Source: Chitinophaga sp. MM2321 (GTDB lineage Bacteria > Bacteroidota > Bacteroidia > Chitinophagales > Chitinophagaceae). Taken from it: 64,000 nucleotides of DNA. Shown here piece by piece: positions 36,148-45,229 of this stretch. How positions within the stretch are numbered: position 1 is the first letter of the stretch; each line of letters begins with the position of its first letter. The position numbers were made by a program, and so were the translations under genes. The DNA lies in the NCBI RefSeq assembly GCF_964033635.1, contig NZ_OZ035533.1:1116001-1180000 (forward strand), read 5' to 3'. The notes under the pieces are model-generated. The model had not been told where the DNA came from. It did not search any database and saw only the letters and a program-made list of their open reading frames with translations.

Positions 36148-37299
36148 ATGAAAAATATATATCGCTCCTTACTGCTACTTGCCATAACGATGGCTACGGT
36201 GGTATTTTATACTTCCTGTAAGAAAGACAATGACCTGCCCAACAACGGGGAACCCAGGATCAGCTATATCCGGGTAACAGACCCTGTGTCCGGAGACTCC
36301 TTACTGGCAGCGGCTGCCCAGGGAATGCTCATCGCTATTGTAGGGGAAAACCTACAGGATGCAAAGGAAATATGGTTTAATGACCTGATGGCCTCCTTAA
36401 CACCCACCTATGTTACCAGCACTACAATCCTGGTAAGTGTGCCCAGTAAAATTCCGACGGTAGTTGATAATAAACTGAAGATTAATTTTTCCAATGGAAA
36501 GACGCTGGAATATTTCTTTCCTGTAAAGATCGGTGAACCCATCATTACGCGGATGGACTGTGAGTATGTACCCGATGGTGGTGTGGCTACTATCTCCGGA
36601 AATTATTTCTATGAACCGCTTACCGTAACCTTTCCGGGTGGCGGCGTAGCAGAAATTGTGTCTGTAGAAGATGAGATGGTTAAAGTAACAGTACCGGCAG
36701 GAGCACTGCCAGGGCAGATCACGGTGAAAACAAATTTCGGTGAAGTAGCATCCGACTTCTGGTTCCGTGACAACAGGAATATATTCATCAGCAGTGACCC
36801 ATTCTCCGGTTGGTGGGGATCTGGTTTCGTGGTTAGTAATCCCGGCCCGGAGGACCCTGCCACTATCAATGGAAATTATATCAGGGTAAAAGACGCCATA
36901 TCCGGCTGGCAGTGGAAGGAAGTAGTAGGCGGACCGGCAGATGCAATGGGCGCCATCAGCAAAAACATTCCTGATGAGGCGATTCTTAAACCGGAAAATT
37001 TTAACCTGAAATTTGAACTCAATACCAAAAAACCTTTCAATGCTAATGTCATAAAATTATGTGTTGGCGTAGACAATGACTCACACGGTGATTACTTATG
37101 GAATCCGCCATACGATACCAAAGGCGTGTGGCAAACGGTGATCATACCATTTGAAGAAGTAGCGGCTGCCTATAACAGTAAACTAACGGTATCGCCTACT
37201 GGTTATTACGCCCGGGTATTATTCCATGGTGGCGGTGATCTCAACTGTGATATGTCTTTTGATAATTTCCGCGTGGTACCGAAAGTCATTAAGAAATAA
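36148..37299 (+). CDS. surface glycan-binding lipoprotein with IPT/TIG domains (SGBP)
   Basis: 383 aa. Lipobox FYTSCKK (Cys24). Two IPT/TIG-like Ig folds follow (ISYIRVTDPVSGDSLLAAA, LIAIVGENLQDAKEIWFND; then VATISGNYFYEPLTVTFPGG). The C-terminal beta domain (about 215-383) contains WWGSGFVVSNPG and the ending DLNCDMSFDNFRVVPK. This architecture fits SusE-position surface glycan-binding proteins of mannan and hemicellulose loci. The last domain is probably the binding module. It lies 40 bp after susD. Confidence 0.82.
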   Translation: MKNIYRSLLLLAITMATVVFYTSCKKDNDLPNNGEPRISYIRVTDPVSGDSLLAAAAQGMLIAIVGENLQDAKEIWFNDLMASLTPTYVTSTTILVSVPSKIPTVVDNKLKINFSNGKTLEYFFPVKIGEPIITRMDCEYVPDGGVATISGNYFYEPLTVTFPGGGVAEIVSVEDEMVKVTVPAGALPGQITVKTNFGEVASDFWFRDNRNIFISSDPFSGWWGSGFVVSNPGPEDPATINGNYIRVKDAISGWQWKEVVGGPADAMGAISKNIPDEAILKPENFNLKFELNTKKPFNANVIKLCVGVDNDSHGDYLWNPPYDTKGVWQTVIIPFEEVAAAYNSKLTVSPTGYYARVLFHGGGDLNCDMSFDNFRVVPKVIKK

Positions 37300-37322
37300 A
37301 TGGTATTGAAAAAAAATAATCA

Positions 37323-37931
37323 ATGAAGATGAAAAAAATATTCAACCAACAACTACTTTCCTTACTATGCCTGTTCCTTATAACGGCTGCCGGTATCTCC
37401 TGCAAAAAGGATAAAACGACCGATGCCGGTATCGTGGAATTACTGAGCTTCGGTCCTTCCGGTGTAAAGCATGGAGAAAAGATCAGTTTTATCGGCAAGC
37501 ACCTGGATAAAGTAACCGCTATAGAACTGGCCGGCGCTACAGTGGCTGCTGCTGCATTTGTAGAACAAAGCGCGGAACTCATCGTCATAACGGTACCGTC
37601 GGAAACAGAGAAAGGCCCCGTAACGCTGAAGGTGCCGGAGGGAGATATTGTCTCAAAGACACCTTTAAACCTGGAAGTAGTGGTGACCATAATATCCATA
37701 CCGGCTACCACACACGTAGGGGAAACGATCACCATCAAAGGCGAAAATATGAACTGGATAACCGGGATGTGGTTTTCCAACGATATCGCTGTTACTGAGT
37801 TTGTAAGTCAATCCGTTACTGAGCTGGTCGTGAAAGTGCCTGCTGATGCAGTCACCGGAACACTGTCATTTGCAGTAGGCGGTACGGAACCGGTTACGGT
37901 GGAAACAGAAGAAGAGCTGGTAGTGCAATAA
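37323..37931 (+). CDS. small IPT/TIG lipoprotein of locus 1
   Basis: 202 aa. Signal peptide with lipobox AAGISCKK (Cys27; two residues fewer if the ATG at 37329 is used). The mature part holds two IPT/TIG repeats (VELLSFGPSGVKHGEKISFIG; then VVTIISIPATTHVGETITIKG) and no C-terminal binding domain. It may be a spacer or auxiliary surface protein working with the preceding SGBP. It lies 23 bp after that gene and is followed directly by a strong terminator, so it is the last gene of the susCD operon. Confidence 0.75.
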   Translation: MKMKKIFNQQLLSLLCLFLITAAGISCKKDKTTDAGIVELLSFGPSGVKHGEKISFIGKHLDKVTAIELAGATVAAAAFVEQSAELIVITVPSETEKGPVTLKVPEGDIVSKTPLNLEVVVTIISIPATTHVGETITIKGENMNWITGMWFSNDIAVTEFVSQSVTELVVKVPADAVTGTLSFAVGGTEPVTVETEEELVVQ

Positions 37932-37935
37932 AAGG

Positions 37936-37985
37936 AATGATGGCCGCCACCAAACTTCCGGGCGGCCATCATTTACATTTTTTTT
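37936..37985 (+). terminator. intrinsic terminator of the susCD operon (locus 1)
   Basis: A 13-bp perfect stem (37936-37948 with 37961-37973) with a 12-nt loop, followed by TACATTTTTTTT. It lies five bases after the stop of the small IPT/TIG gene and upstream of the separately transcribed regulator. Confidence 0.85.
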
Positions 37986-38018
37986 CGTACTTTGATTAAC
38001 CGCACACCACTCAACCAA

Positions 38019-41000
38019 ATGAAATTAACTTGTATTCGATACCTGTCTGTTTTACTACTTTGTTGTACGACTGTTTTCGCCCAGGAAGGCCAATATACTT
38101 TTTCGCACCTGGATGTTAACGCGGGCCTGTCTCATAACGGTATCACCTGCATTATAAAGGATTCCAAGGGCTTTTTATGGTTTGGTACTTCCAATGGATT
38201 AAATAGGTATGATGGGTCCAGGTTTAAGGTATACAAGCACCAGTTACACGATAGTGCCTCTCTCAGCGATAATTTTATCACCAGTATTTATGATGCACCG
38301 GACAATAAGTTCTGGATAAAAACACAATCCTGGTATTCAATTTATGATCCTATAACAGACAGTTTTGATGAGGATGTGATGAAACTGTTGAAACCATTGG
38401 GCATCCCGGATTACCAGGTAGAGAAGATCCTGAAAGCAAAGAATGGTGATTTCTATTTTCTGCACGCCACCAGCGGACTTTTTATACTAAATCATCTCAC
38501 CGGGAAAGTTAAAAATTATATTGCTATCCGGGGAGATGCTACCTCCCTGCATGGTGTGAATGTAGCAGACATGGCAGAAGATTCCAAAGGAAATTTATGG
38601 ATCGCCTACCAGGACGGCTGGATCGAAATGTTTGATACCCGGACGAATAAAGTTGTTTACCATACACCTGCTATTGAACGGCTGGCAGCTGAGAAAAAAG
38701 CAGACCGTTATAATTTATTTATTGACCGGGATGATGATATATGGTTGTATTCAAAAGTAGGGATAGGCGTGTATTACATCAATCCTTTTCAGCAAACAGT
38801 CAGGCATATTCACAAAGATTCGGAAGGAAGCAGGTTGAATACCTATATCGTGAATGCTGTTATCCAGGATAATGAAGGAAAGATATGGATCGGAACAGAT
38901 CAGGGCGGGATAAATCTGCTTGATAAAAAAGATTTCAGTATTCAGTATTTATTGAAGAAGGAAAATGATAACAGGAGTATCCGACAGAATAGCGTTACTA
39001 CTTTGTATAATGATCCATCGGGTATGATATGGTTGGGAACCTATAAAACAGGTATTGACTATTACCATCCCAGTATCCGGAAATTTCCCTTGTTTAGCCA
39101 CAACGCTTTACAGCCGGGAAGCCTGGGGTATAACGATATCAATGCTTTTGCCGAAGATGCCAAAGGCAATTTATGGATTGGTACCAATGGCGGTGGACTG
39201 ATTTATTTCAACCGGCAAACAGGCAGCTTCACGCCTTATCTCAACAATAAAGCAAATACGAACAGTTTAAGCAATAACGTCATTGTAAGCCTTTGTGTGG
39301 ATCATGAACAAAAGTTATGGATCGGCACCTACTTTGGCGGCCTGGATTGCTATGACGGTAAAACATTTACACATTACCGGCATCATGACGCAGATACCAA
39401 TAGTATTTCTGATAACAGGATCTACGAAATAATGGAAGATTCAGATCATAATATATGGGTGGCAACCCTGTCGGGCGGACTTAATATGTTTGACCGGAAT
39501 AAAAAGACTTTCAAAAATTACCGCGCCTACAGACCGGGTTCTATTCATTCTGATTATGTGTTTTCCCTGTTTGAAGACAAGAAAAAAAATATCTGGATCG
39601 GTACTTCAGATGGAATAGATGTATTACAAAAGGAAACCGGTGAGTTTTTGCATTATCAACATGAAAATACAGATGCCAACAGCCTGGTGAACAACAATGT
39701 CTTTTCACTGATAGAAGACAGCCGGGGGAATATCTGTATCGGTACCCGCGAAGGACTGAATATTTTAGATCCCCGGACCAATAAATTTAGTCTTTACCGC
39801 ACAGAAGATGGTTTACCCGATAATAATATTCTGGCTATCCAGGAAGACCGGCAACATAACCTTTGGGTGAGTACCGCGAACGGTATCTCCAACGTAATTA
39901 TATCTAACGGAAAAAATGGCTATAAACTGAACTTCATCAACTATGATGAAAAAGACGGATTACAGGGGAAGCTATATAATGAAGATGCTTCCTTCATGAC
40001 ACGCGCAGGTGAGATGATATTTGCAGGTGGTAATGGATTTAACCTGTTTGATCCGGCCATGATAAAGATGAACAGAATTAAACCGGTATTGGTTTTTACA
40101 GATTTTCAGATGTTTAATCACACGGTTAAGCCGGGTGAAAAAATGAATGGACAGGTAATCCTTGCGGAATCTATTACCAGGGCAAAATCTATTGTTTTAA
40201 AATATAATCAGAACTTCTTCTCAATAGAATTTGCCGCACTGGATTTTCTGAATCCGGATAAGGTCCGGTACCAGTATATGATGGAAGGACTGGATGAAAA
40301 CTGGGTGACTTCGGATAATAAGATCCGGAAAGCCACCTATACTAATTTAGATCCGGGCAATTATGTTTTTAAAGTGAGAGCATCTTCTGATCATGCTTCC
40401 TGGAACGAAAAAGAACTGAGCCTGAACATACAGATCTTACCCCCTTTCTGGAAAACAACACTGGCATATGTTTGCTATGCTGTTGGCTTCCTCGCCGGCT
40501 TGTTTTATTTGCGCTATCGGGGCATCAGGAAAATACGTATCCAGTTTTTACAGGAGCAGGAAAAGCAGGAAGCGCAACGTATCCAGGATCAGAAATGGCA
40601 GGAAGCAAAACGGATGCACGAACTGGACAGACTGAAAATAAAATTCCTGACGAATGTAAGCCATGAATTCAGAACACCGCTTTCCCTGATCATGGCGCCG
40701 GTAGATAAAATGCTGCAACACCCGCAGCTGGCGGAACACATCGGACAGATGAACCTGATTAAACGGAATGCCCGGCGGCTGTTAAATCTCGTAAACCAGT
40801 TGCTCGATTTCAGAAAGATGGAGGTCCATGAATTGAAACTGGATTTAAATACCGGCGATATCATCAAATTCATCAAAGACGTTTCTTTTTCTTTTATGGA
40901 TATCGCTGATCAAAACCGGATCCGCTTTACGTTTGATACAGATACGGAACAACTGGATACCACTTTTGATCATGATAAAATAGAGCGTGTCCTCTTTAAC

Positions 41001-42203
41001 CTGTTGTCCAATGCATTTAAATTTACGCCACCCGGTGGCGATGTAAGCGTGTTGCTGAATTGCCTGGAAGAAGAAGTGGAACCAGGTATCAAGCTGCTGA
41101 AAATAAATGTAATGGATACTGGTATCGGTATTCCTGCTGATAAGATGAATAAAGTATTTGAACGTTTTTACCAGCATGATATACCCACTTCCCTGATCAA
41201 TCAGGGCAGTGGTATCGGACTTGCTATCACAAAGGAATTTGTTAAAATGCATCAGGGTAAAATAACGATTGAACAGATCCCCACAGGAGGAAGTTGTTTT
41301 ATCGTGGAGTTGCCTTTGCCGGTGTTGAATGAAGTACCGGCTACGACGGAAGAAACACCTGGTTTAATACCCGGAGAAATGTCTAAAGTTTGCAGGCCGG
41401 GTAAACTACAACATAAAAAACCAATTGTGCTGCTGGTAGAAGATAATGAAGATTTCAGGTTTTATCTGAAAGATAATTTACGCGAAACCTTCAATATGCT
41501 GGAAGCCGTAAATGGGAAGGAAGGCTGGCAAAAGGCGCTGGCACTGCATCCTGACCTGATAGTAAGCGACATCAGCATGCCGGAAATGAACGGACTGGAA
41601 TTGTGTGCCAAAATAAAAAATGACAGCAGAACTTCTCACATCCCCATTATATTACTGACTGCGCTGATGGGAGAAGAGTACCAGATGAAGGGATTGGAAA
41701 CAGGCGCCAACGACTACCTGACCAAGCCATTTAATTTTGAGGTGCTGCTTTCCAGGATCAGGAACCTGCTCACGTTGCAGACGACTATTAAAAACGTGTA
41801 TACCAAACAGGTGGATGTTCAGTTGTCTGATGTGCCTATACAGTCGGTGGATGAAAAGTTTATGGCGAATGTGCTCACTTATATTGAAGAAAACCTGCAA
41901 CATTCAAATCTTACGGTGGAGGAACTCAGCAAGCATATGTGTATGAGCCGCGTATCGCTGTATAAAAAGATGTTGACACTGACCGGTAAAACGCCGGTTG
42001 ATTTTATCAGATCGATCAGGTTGAGGAAAGCGGCGCAAATGCTGGAGAAAAGTCAGCTTAGTATAGCAGAGATCTCCTACGAAGTAGGTTTTAATACCCC
42101 GCATTATTTTGCGAAATCCTTTAAAGCGGAGTTTGATGTGCTTCCTTCCGTATATGTGAAGCAGTTCCGTGAAGAAAAGGACGCGGAAAAGACGGCGCCA
42201 TAG
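38019..42203 (+). CDS. hybrid two-component system regulator (HTCS) of the mannan-type locus
   Basis: 1394 aa from the ATG at 38019; a TTG at 37992 would add nine residues but overlaps a TACTTTG -7-like box (37988-37994) and spoils the signal peptide. Order: signal peptide (to VFAQEGQ), a periplasmic two-component propeller with many NLWIG-type repeats, Y_Y_Y domain (about 730-808), transmembrane helix (about 813-833), HisKA with NVSHEFRTPL (His882), HATPase, receiver with SDISMPEMNG (Asp1184) and an AraC-type DNA-binding domain (about 1280-1390). HTCS proteins sense a released oligosaccharide in the periplasm and activate their locus directly. Confidence 0.94.
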   Translation: MKLTCIRYLSVLLLCCTTVFAQEGQYTFSHLDVNAGLSHNGITCIIKDSKGFLWFGTSNGLNRYDGSRFKVYKHQLHDSASLSDNFITSIYDAPDNKFWIKTQSWYSIYDPITDSFDEDVMKLLKPLGIPDYQVEKILKAKNGDFYFLHATSGLFILNHLTGKVKNYIAIRGDATSLHGVNVADMAEDSKGNLWIAYQDGWIEMFDTRTNKVVYHTPAIERLAAEKKADRYNLFIDRDDDIWLYSKVGIGVYYINPFQQTVRHIHKDSEGSRLNTYIVNAVIQDNEGKIWIGTDQGGINLLDKKDFSIQYLLKKENDNRSIRQNSVTTLYNDPSGMIWLGTYKTGIDYYHPSIRKFPLFSHNALQPGSLGYNDINAFAEDAKGNLWIGTNGGGLIYFNRQTGSFTPYLNNKANTNSLSNNVIVSLCVDHEQKLWIGTYFGGLDCYDGKTFTHYRHHDADTNSISDNRIYEIMEDSDHNIWVATLSGGLNMFDRNKKTFKNYRAYRPGSIHSDYVFSLFEDKKKNIWIGTSDGIDVLQKETGEFLHYQHENTDANSLVNNNVFSLIEDSRGNICIGTREGLNILDPRTNKFSLYRTEDGLPDNNILAIQEDRQHNLWVSTANGISNVIISNGKNGYKLNFINYDEKDGLQGKLYNEDASFMTRAGEMIFAGGNGFNLFDPAMIKMNRIKPVLVFTDFQMFNHTVKPGEKMNGQVILAESITRAKSIVLKYNQNFFSIEFAALDFLNPDKVRYQYMMEGLDENWVTSDNKIRKATYTNLDPGNYVFKVRASSDHASWNEKELSLNIQILPPFWKTTLAYVCYAVGFLAGLFYLRYRGIRKIRIQFLQEQEKQEAQRIQDQKWQEAKRMHELDRLKIKFLTNVSHEFRTPLSLIMAPVDKMLQHPQLAEHIGQMNLIKRNARRLLNLVNQLLDFRKMEVHELKLDLNTGDIIKFIKDVSFSFMDIADQNRIRFTFDTDTEQLDTTFDHDKIERVLFNLLSNAFKFTPPGGDVSVLLNCLEEEVEPGIKLLKINVMDTGIGIPADKMNKVFERFYQHDIPTSLINQGSGIGLAITKEFVKMHQGKITIEQIPTGGSCFIVELPLPVLNEVPATTEETPGLIPGEMSKVCRPGKLQHKKPIVLLVEDNEDFRFYLKDNLRETFNMLEAVNGKEGWQKALALHPDLIVSDISMPEMNGLELCAKIKNDSRTSHIPIILLTALMGEEYQMKGLETGANDYLTKPFNFEVLLSRIRNLLTLQTTIKNVYTKQVDVQLSDVPIQSVDEKFMANVLTYIEENLQHSNLTVEELSKHMCMSRVSLYKKMLTLTGKTPVDFIRSIRLRKAAQMLEKSQLSIAEISYEVGFNTPHYFAKSFKAEFDVLPSVYVKQFREEKDAEKTAP

Positions 42204-42322
42204 CGCATTGCAGCGCCTTAACATTCGTTTTATATTCTTTTGGAATAGTGGTATCTGTCCTGCCGCCATTATACTATATTCATCGCATGACACACTTTTT
42301 TTTAAATACGGCATCGCTGTTG

Positions 42323-43552
42323 ATGCGATTCAATTTCAGGAAGGTTATACTTCTGCTGACTTGTTTTACTTCTTCCCTGACTTCTTCCTGCAAACAAGAC
42401 AATGTGCCTGTGACAACGCCGCCACCGGCGGAAGACGTGGCGCCGGACCTCCCTACGATCCGCTCCTGGCTAACGGATAAAAACGCAACCGCCGAAACCG
42501 CGGCGCTTTTTTATAACCTGCAACAGCTAGCTAAAACGAATATCCTTTTTGGTCATCAGGCTGATACCGAACAAGGCTATGGTTGGGGTGATGCTTCCGG
42601 CACCAGTGATGTGAAAGCAGTAACAGGCGCCTATCCGGCGGTATATGGTTCAGACTTTCTTTTTATCGCTTCTTTTCAACGCAACAGCTGGTTCGATAAT
42701 CAGGCGCAGATAACGAAGGCACAAGCCATTGCAGCCTATAAAAGAGGGGGTATTAATACCTTCTGCTGGCATTACTGGAATCCGGTGTCCAGCGTAGTGG
42801 CTACTGATTGGAATGAAGGTGTTAACGGCGATTTCTACTGGGATAATTCTCCCGTTCCTGCAGTACAACAAATTTTACCCGGCGGCACACATCATGCCGT
42901 ATTCAAGGCTTCCTTAAAACGGGTAGCAGATTTCGCTAAGTCGCTGATCAGCGATGGTAAATCCGTTCCTGTTATTTTCCGTCCTTTTCATGAATTTGAT
43001 GGCGACTGGTTCTGGTGGGGGAAAGCGCATTGCACGGCTGCAGAGTACAAAGACCTGTACCGCTTTACAGTAACTTATCTCCGCGATTCGCTGCATGTAA
43101 ATAACTTCCTGTACGCCTTTTCTCCCGACCGCAATTTTACGACGGAAACACAATACCTGGAACGTTATCCCGGCGACGAATATGTGGATCTCGTGGGCTG
43201 CGACAACTACTGGGACCTGCGCGCCAATGGAGCAGATATTATATTAGCTGCTTCCAAACTTAAAATTGTGTCGGATTATGCCAAAGCGAAAAACAAGCTT
43301 GCTGCCCTCACAGAAACAGGCCTGGAGCTAAAGGCCAACCCAACAAAAAACGACTGGTATACACAAACACTTTTAAAAGTACTGAAGCAACAACAGGTAG
43401 AACTGGCCTATGTACTGTTATGGGCAAACAGGACCAATGCCTATTTTACACCTTATCCAGCGCACCCGGCTGCTGCAGACTTCACAAAATTCAAGCATGA
43501 TCCTTATCTGATCTTTGGAGATAAATTGCCGGATGTTTATACCATCAGGTAA
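42323..43552 (+). CDS. GH26 beta-mannanase lipoprotein
   Basis: 409 aa from the ATG at 42323, which gives a clean lipoprotein signal (lipobox LTSSC, Cys23); ATGs at 42248 and 42287 are open upstream but add a poor N-terminus. GH26 motifs are ILFGHQADTEQGYGW, FRPFHEFDGDWFWWG with the acid/base Glu224, and LTETG with the nucleophile Glu331; DLVGCDNYWD is also typical. GH26 enzymes mostly cut beta-1,4-mannan or release mannobiose. The lipobox suggests surface or outer-membrane attachment. It lies 119 bp after the hybrid regulator. Confidence 0.9.
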   Translation: MRFNFRKVILLLTCFTSSLTSSCKQDNVPVTTPPPAEDVAPDLPTIRSWLTDKNATAETAALFYNLQQLAKTNILFGHQADTEQGYGWGDASGTSDVKAVTGAYPAVYGSDFLFIASFQRNSWFDNQAQITKAQAIAAYKRGGINTFCWHYWNPVSSVVATDWNEGVNGDFYWDNSPVPAVQQILPGGTHHAVFKASLKRVADFAKSLISDGKSVPVIFRPFHEFDGDWFWWGKAHCTAAEYKDLYRFTVTYLRDSLHVNNFLYAFSPDRNFTTETQYLERYPGDEYVDLVGCDNYWDLRANGADIILAASKLKIVSDYAKAKNKLAALTETGLELKANPTKNDWYTQTLLKVLKQQQVELAYVLLWANRTNAYFTPYPAHPAAADFTKFKHDPYLIFGDKLPDVYTIR

Positions 43553-43575
43553 AGCACATTATCGCAAGAACCGGG

Positions 43576-43605
43576 TTGGATAAGAGTACCAGGCAATTAA
43601 TTTTG
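43576..43605 (+). promoter_or_regulatory. consensus promoter giving a probable leaderless alkA-type mRNA
   Basis: TTG at 43576-43578, a 19-nt spacer and TAATTTTG at 43598-43605, an exact match to TAnnTTTG. Transcription would begin about 5-7 nt downstream, at or next to the ATG at 43610, so the message would have essentially no leader. Confidence 0.65.
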
Positions 43606-43609
43606 CGGG

Positions 43610-44536
43610 ATGGATAAAAATTTGATCCGGATACCGTTTGATCCTTCTTTTAATTTCAGAGAATGCCTGTGGTTCTTAAACAGAAATTATGACGATTGTT
43701 TGCATCGGGTAAATGATACGTATATAGAGAAAGCATTGATCATAGATCAGCAACCTGTTTTATTCCGTATTGATGCTGATAGCGCGCATTTAATAGTAAC
43801 GATCCTGGAAGGCCCGGTGACAGTGGCTATTAAAGCAGCTATCCGGTGCTACATAGCAGAATGGTTCGATATGGACCGTGACATAAAGCCGTTCTATAAA
43901 TTATTGCGGCAGGATAAACGATTGTCTTATATGGCAAAAGATTTCGCGGGACTACGGCTGATAGGTATCCCTGATTTATTTGAAGCAATCTGCTGGTGTA
44001 TCATCGGGCAACAGATCAATCTTGTTTTTGCTTATAAGATAAAAAGAAGATTGGCGGAGAAGTATGGCACTAAAGTCATTTATGGTGATACGGTTCATTA
44101 TATATTCCCGGATAGTACAGTGCTGCAATTAGCTACCATGGAGGATTTGCGGGCAATGCAGTTTTCTGCACGCAAGGTGGAATACCTGGTCACGGTGGCG
44201 AAGGCTTTTTCAAATGGGACACTCAGTAAAGAAATGATCAGAAATTTACCTGATTTCAGTGCGAGACAACAGGCGCTGATCCGTATCAAAGGCATTGGTA
44301 TCTGGACGGCCAATTATGTTTTAATGAAAAGTTTGCGGGAACCTTCGGGTATCCCTTATGGTGATGCAGGTTTGTTAAATGCATTGATAAAACATGGCAT
44401 CATCCGGGATAAAAAGGAGCAGGCGGCTATGACGCTTTTCTTTCAGCAATTCGTGGGGTGGGAGAGTTACCTGGCATTTTATTGTTGGCGAAGCCTTGCC
44501 GGCAGCCAGGCGCAAGTGATACATGGTAAAAGCTAG
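43610..44536 (+). CDS. alkA: DNA-3-methyladenine glycosylase II (AlkA-type, HhH-GPD)
   Basis: 308 aa. The AlkA N-terminal domain begins at once (NLIRIPFDPSFNFRECLWFLNR), so the first ATG must be close to the true start. The HhH-GPD part has AICWCIIGQQINLVFAYKIK, a helix-hairpin-helix IRIKGIGIWTANYVLM and the catalytic Asp252 in YGDAGL. The enzyme removes alkylated bases from DNA. No Ada-type regulator is fused or adjacent. The gene has its own promoter, and its last four bases overlap the convergent PH-domain gene. Confidence 0.9.
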   Translation: MDKNLIRIPFDPSFNFRECLWFLNRNYDDCLHRVNDTYIEKALIIDQQPVLFRIDADSAHLIVTILEGPVTVAIKAAIRCYIAEWFDMDRDIKPFYKLLRQDKRLSYMAKDFAGLRLIGIPDLFEAICWCIIGQQINLVFAYKIKRRLAEKYGTKVIYGDTVHYIFPDSTVLQLATMEDLRAMQFSARKVEYLVTVAKAFSNGTLSKEMIRNLPDFSARQQALIRIKGIGIWTANYVLMKSLREPSGIPYGDAGLLNALIKHGIIRDKKEQAAMTLFFQQFVGWESYLAFYCWRSLAGSQAQVIHGKS

Positions 44537-45060
44537 CGTGACTGTTTAATAATACTTGCTGTTTTTTTTTGTCTGCTTCTTTTATCATTTAATTCAATCA
44601 TAAATGCAAGATTATCTGATGGACTGATAATGATCTTTTTGTAATTACATACGATCAGTACGAGCGATGACCTGTTGGTACACCACATCTGGTAGTTGCC
44701 CATGTAAGCGGATTTGTAGATGCCTAAATAACCAAACAGGCCACCGGAGCCAAATAGCCGGATGCTTCCCCTGAGGGTGGTATTGTCGATAATGTCGGCC
44801 GCTTTCATGTCTTCAAAGGGCAGGAAGATATTTGAAAAAGGACGTCTGATAAGGATGCCATCATGTGTGATCTGATAGTATCTTGGACTGAATCCCCAGG
44901 TAATAAATATAGCGATGAATAATACCAGGATAGCTATACTGCCGGGGGCTTTGGCGCCCGGTATAGCAGTGCTGAATGCCATGAGCATCAATAACCCGAT
45001 GATAATAATTAAATGGGTAATTATTTTTGAGAAGGTATCATGTTCTGCACTGTACTTCAT
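44533..45060 (-). CDS. membrane protein with bacterial PH-like domain
   Basis: 175 aa from the ATG at 45058-45060 (an ATG eleven codons upstream is possible). Two transmembrane helices lie near the N-terminus (IITHLIIIIGLLMLMAF and IAILVLFIAIFITWG). A PH-like beta domain follows (YYQITHDGILIRRPFSNIFLPFEDMKAADI, then SLVLIVCNYKKIIISPSD), as in bPH/DUF304-type proteins. The function is unknown. The gene converges on the AlkA-type gene with a 4-bp overlap and no terminator between them. Confidence 0.7.
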   Translation of the reverse strand: MKYSAEHDTFSKIITHLIIIIGLLMLMAFSTAIPGAKAPGSIAILVLFIAIFITWGFSPRYYQITHDGILIRRPFSNIFLPFEDMKAADIIDNTTLRGSIRLFGSGGLFGYLGIYKSAYMGNYQMWCTNRSSLVLIVCNYKKIIISPSDNLAFMIELNDKRSRQKKTASIIKQSR

Positions 45061-45229
45061 AATATCCTGATTGATAAATAGAATGTAACACAAGTATAAA
45101 GATAATCATTGTATAAAATAGCCCGTCATTACATTTTTATCCGTTTATATTACAAACAGATAATCAGATATTTTGTATATTGATTGCACCATATATTTTT
45201 ATGGTCACCCTGATTTTTCACGCGATATT

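Noticed and set aside
37992..38018. TTG start for the hybrid regulator
   Set aside because: It overlaps a -7-like box and lies before the natural signal-peptide start at 38019.
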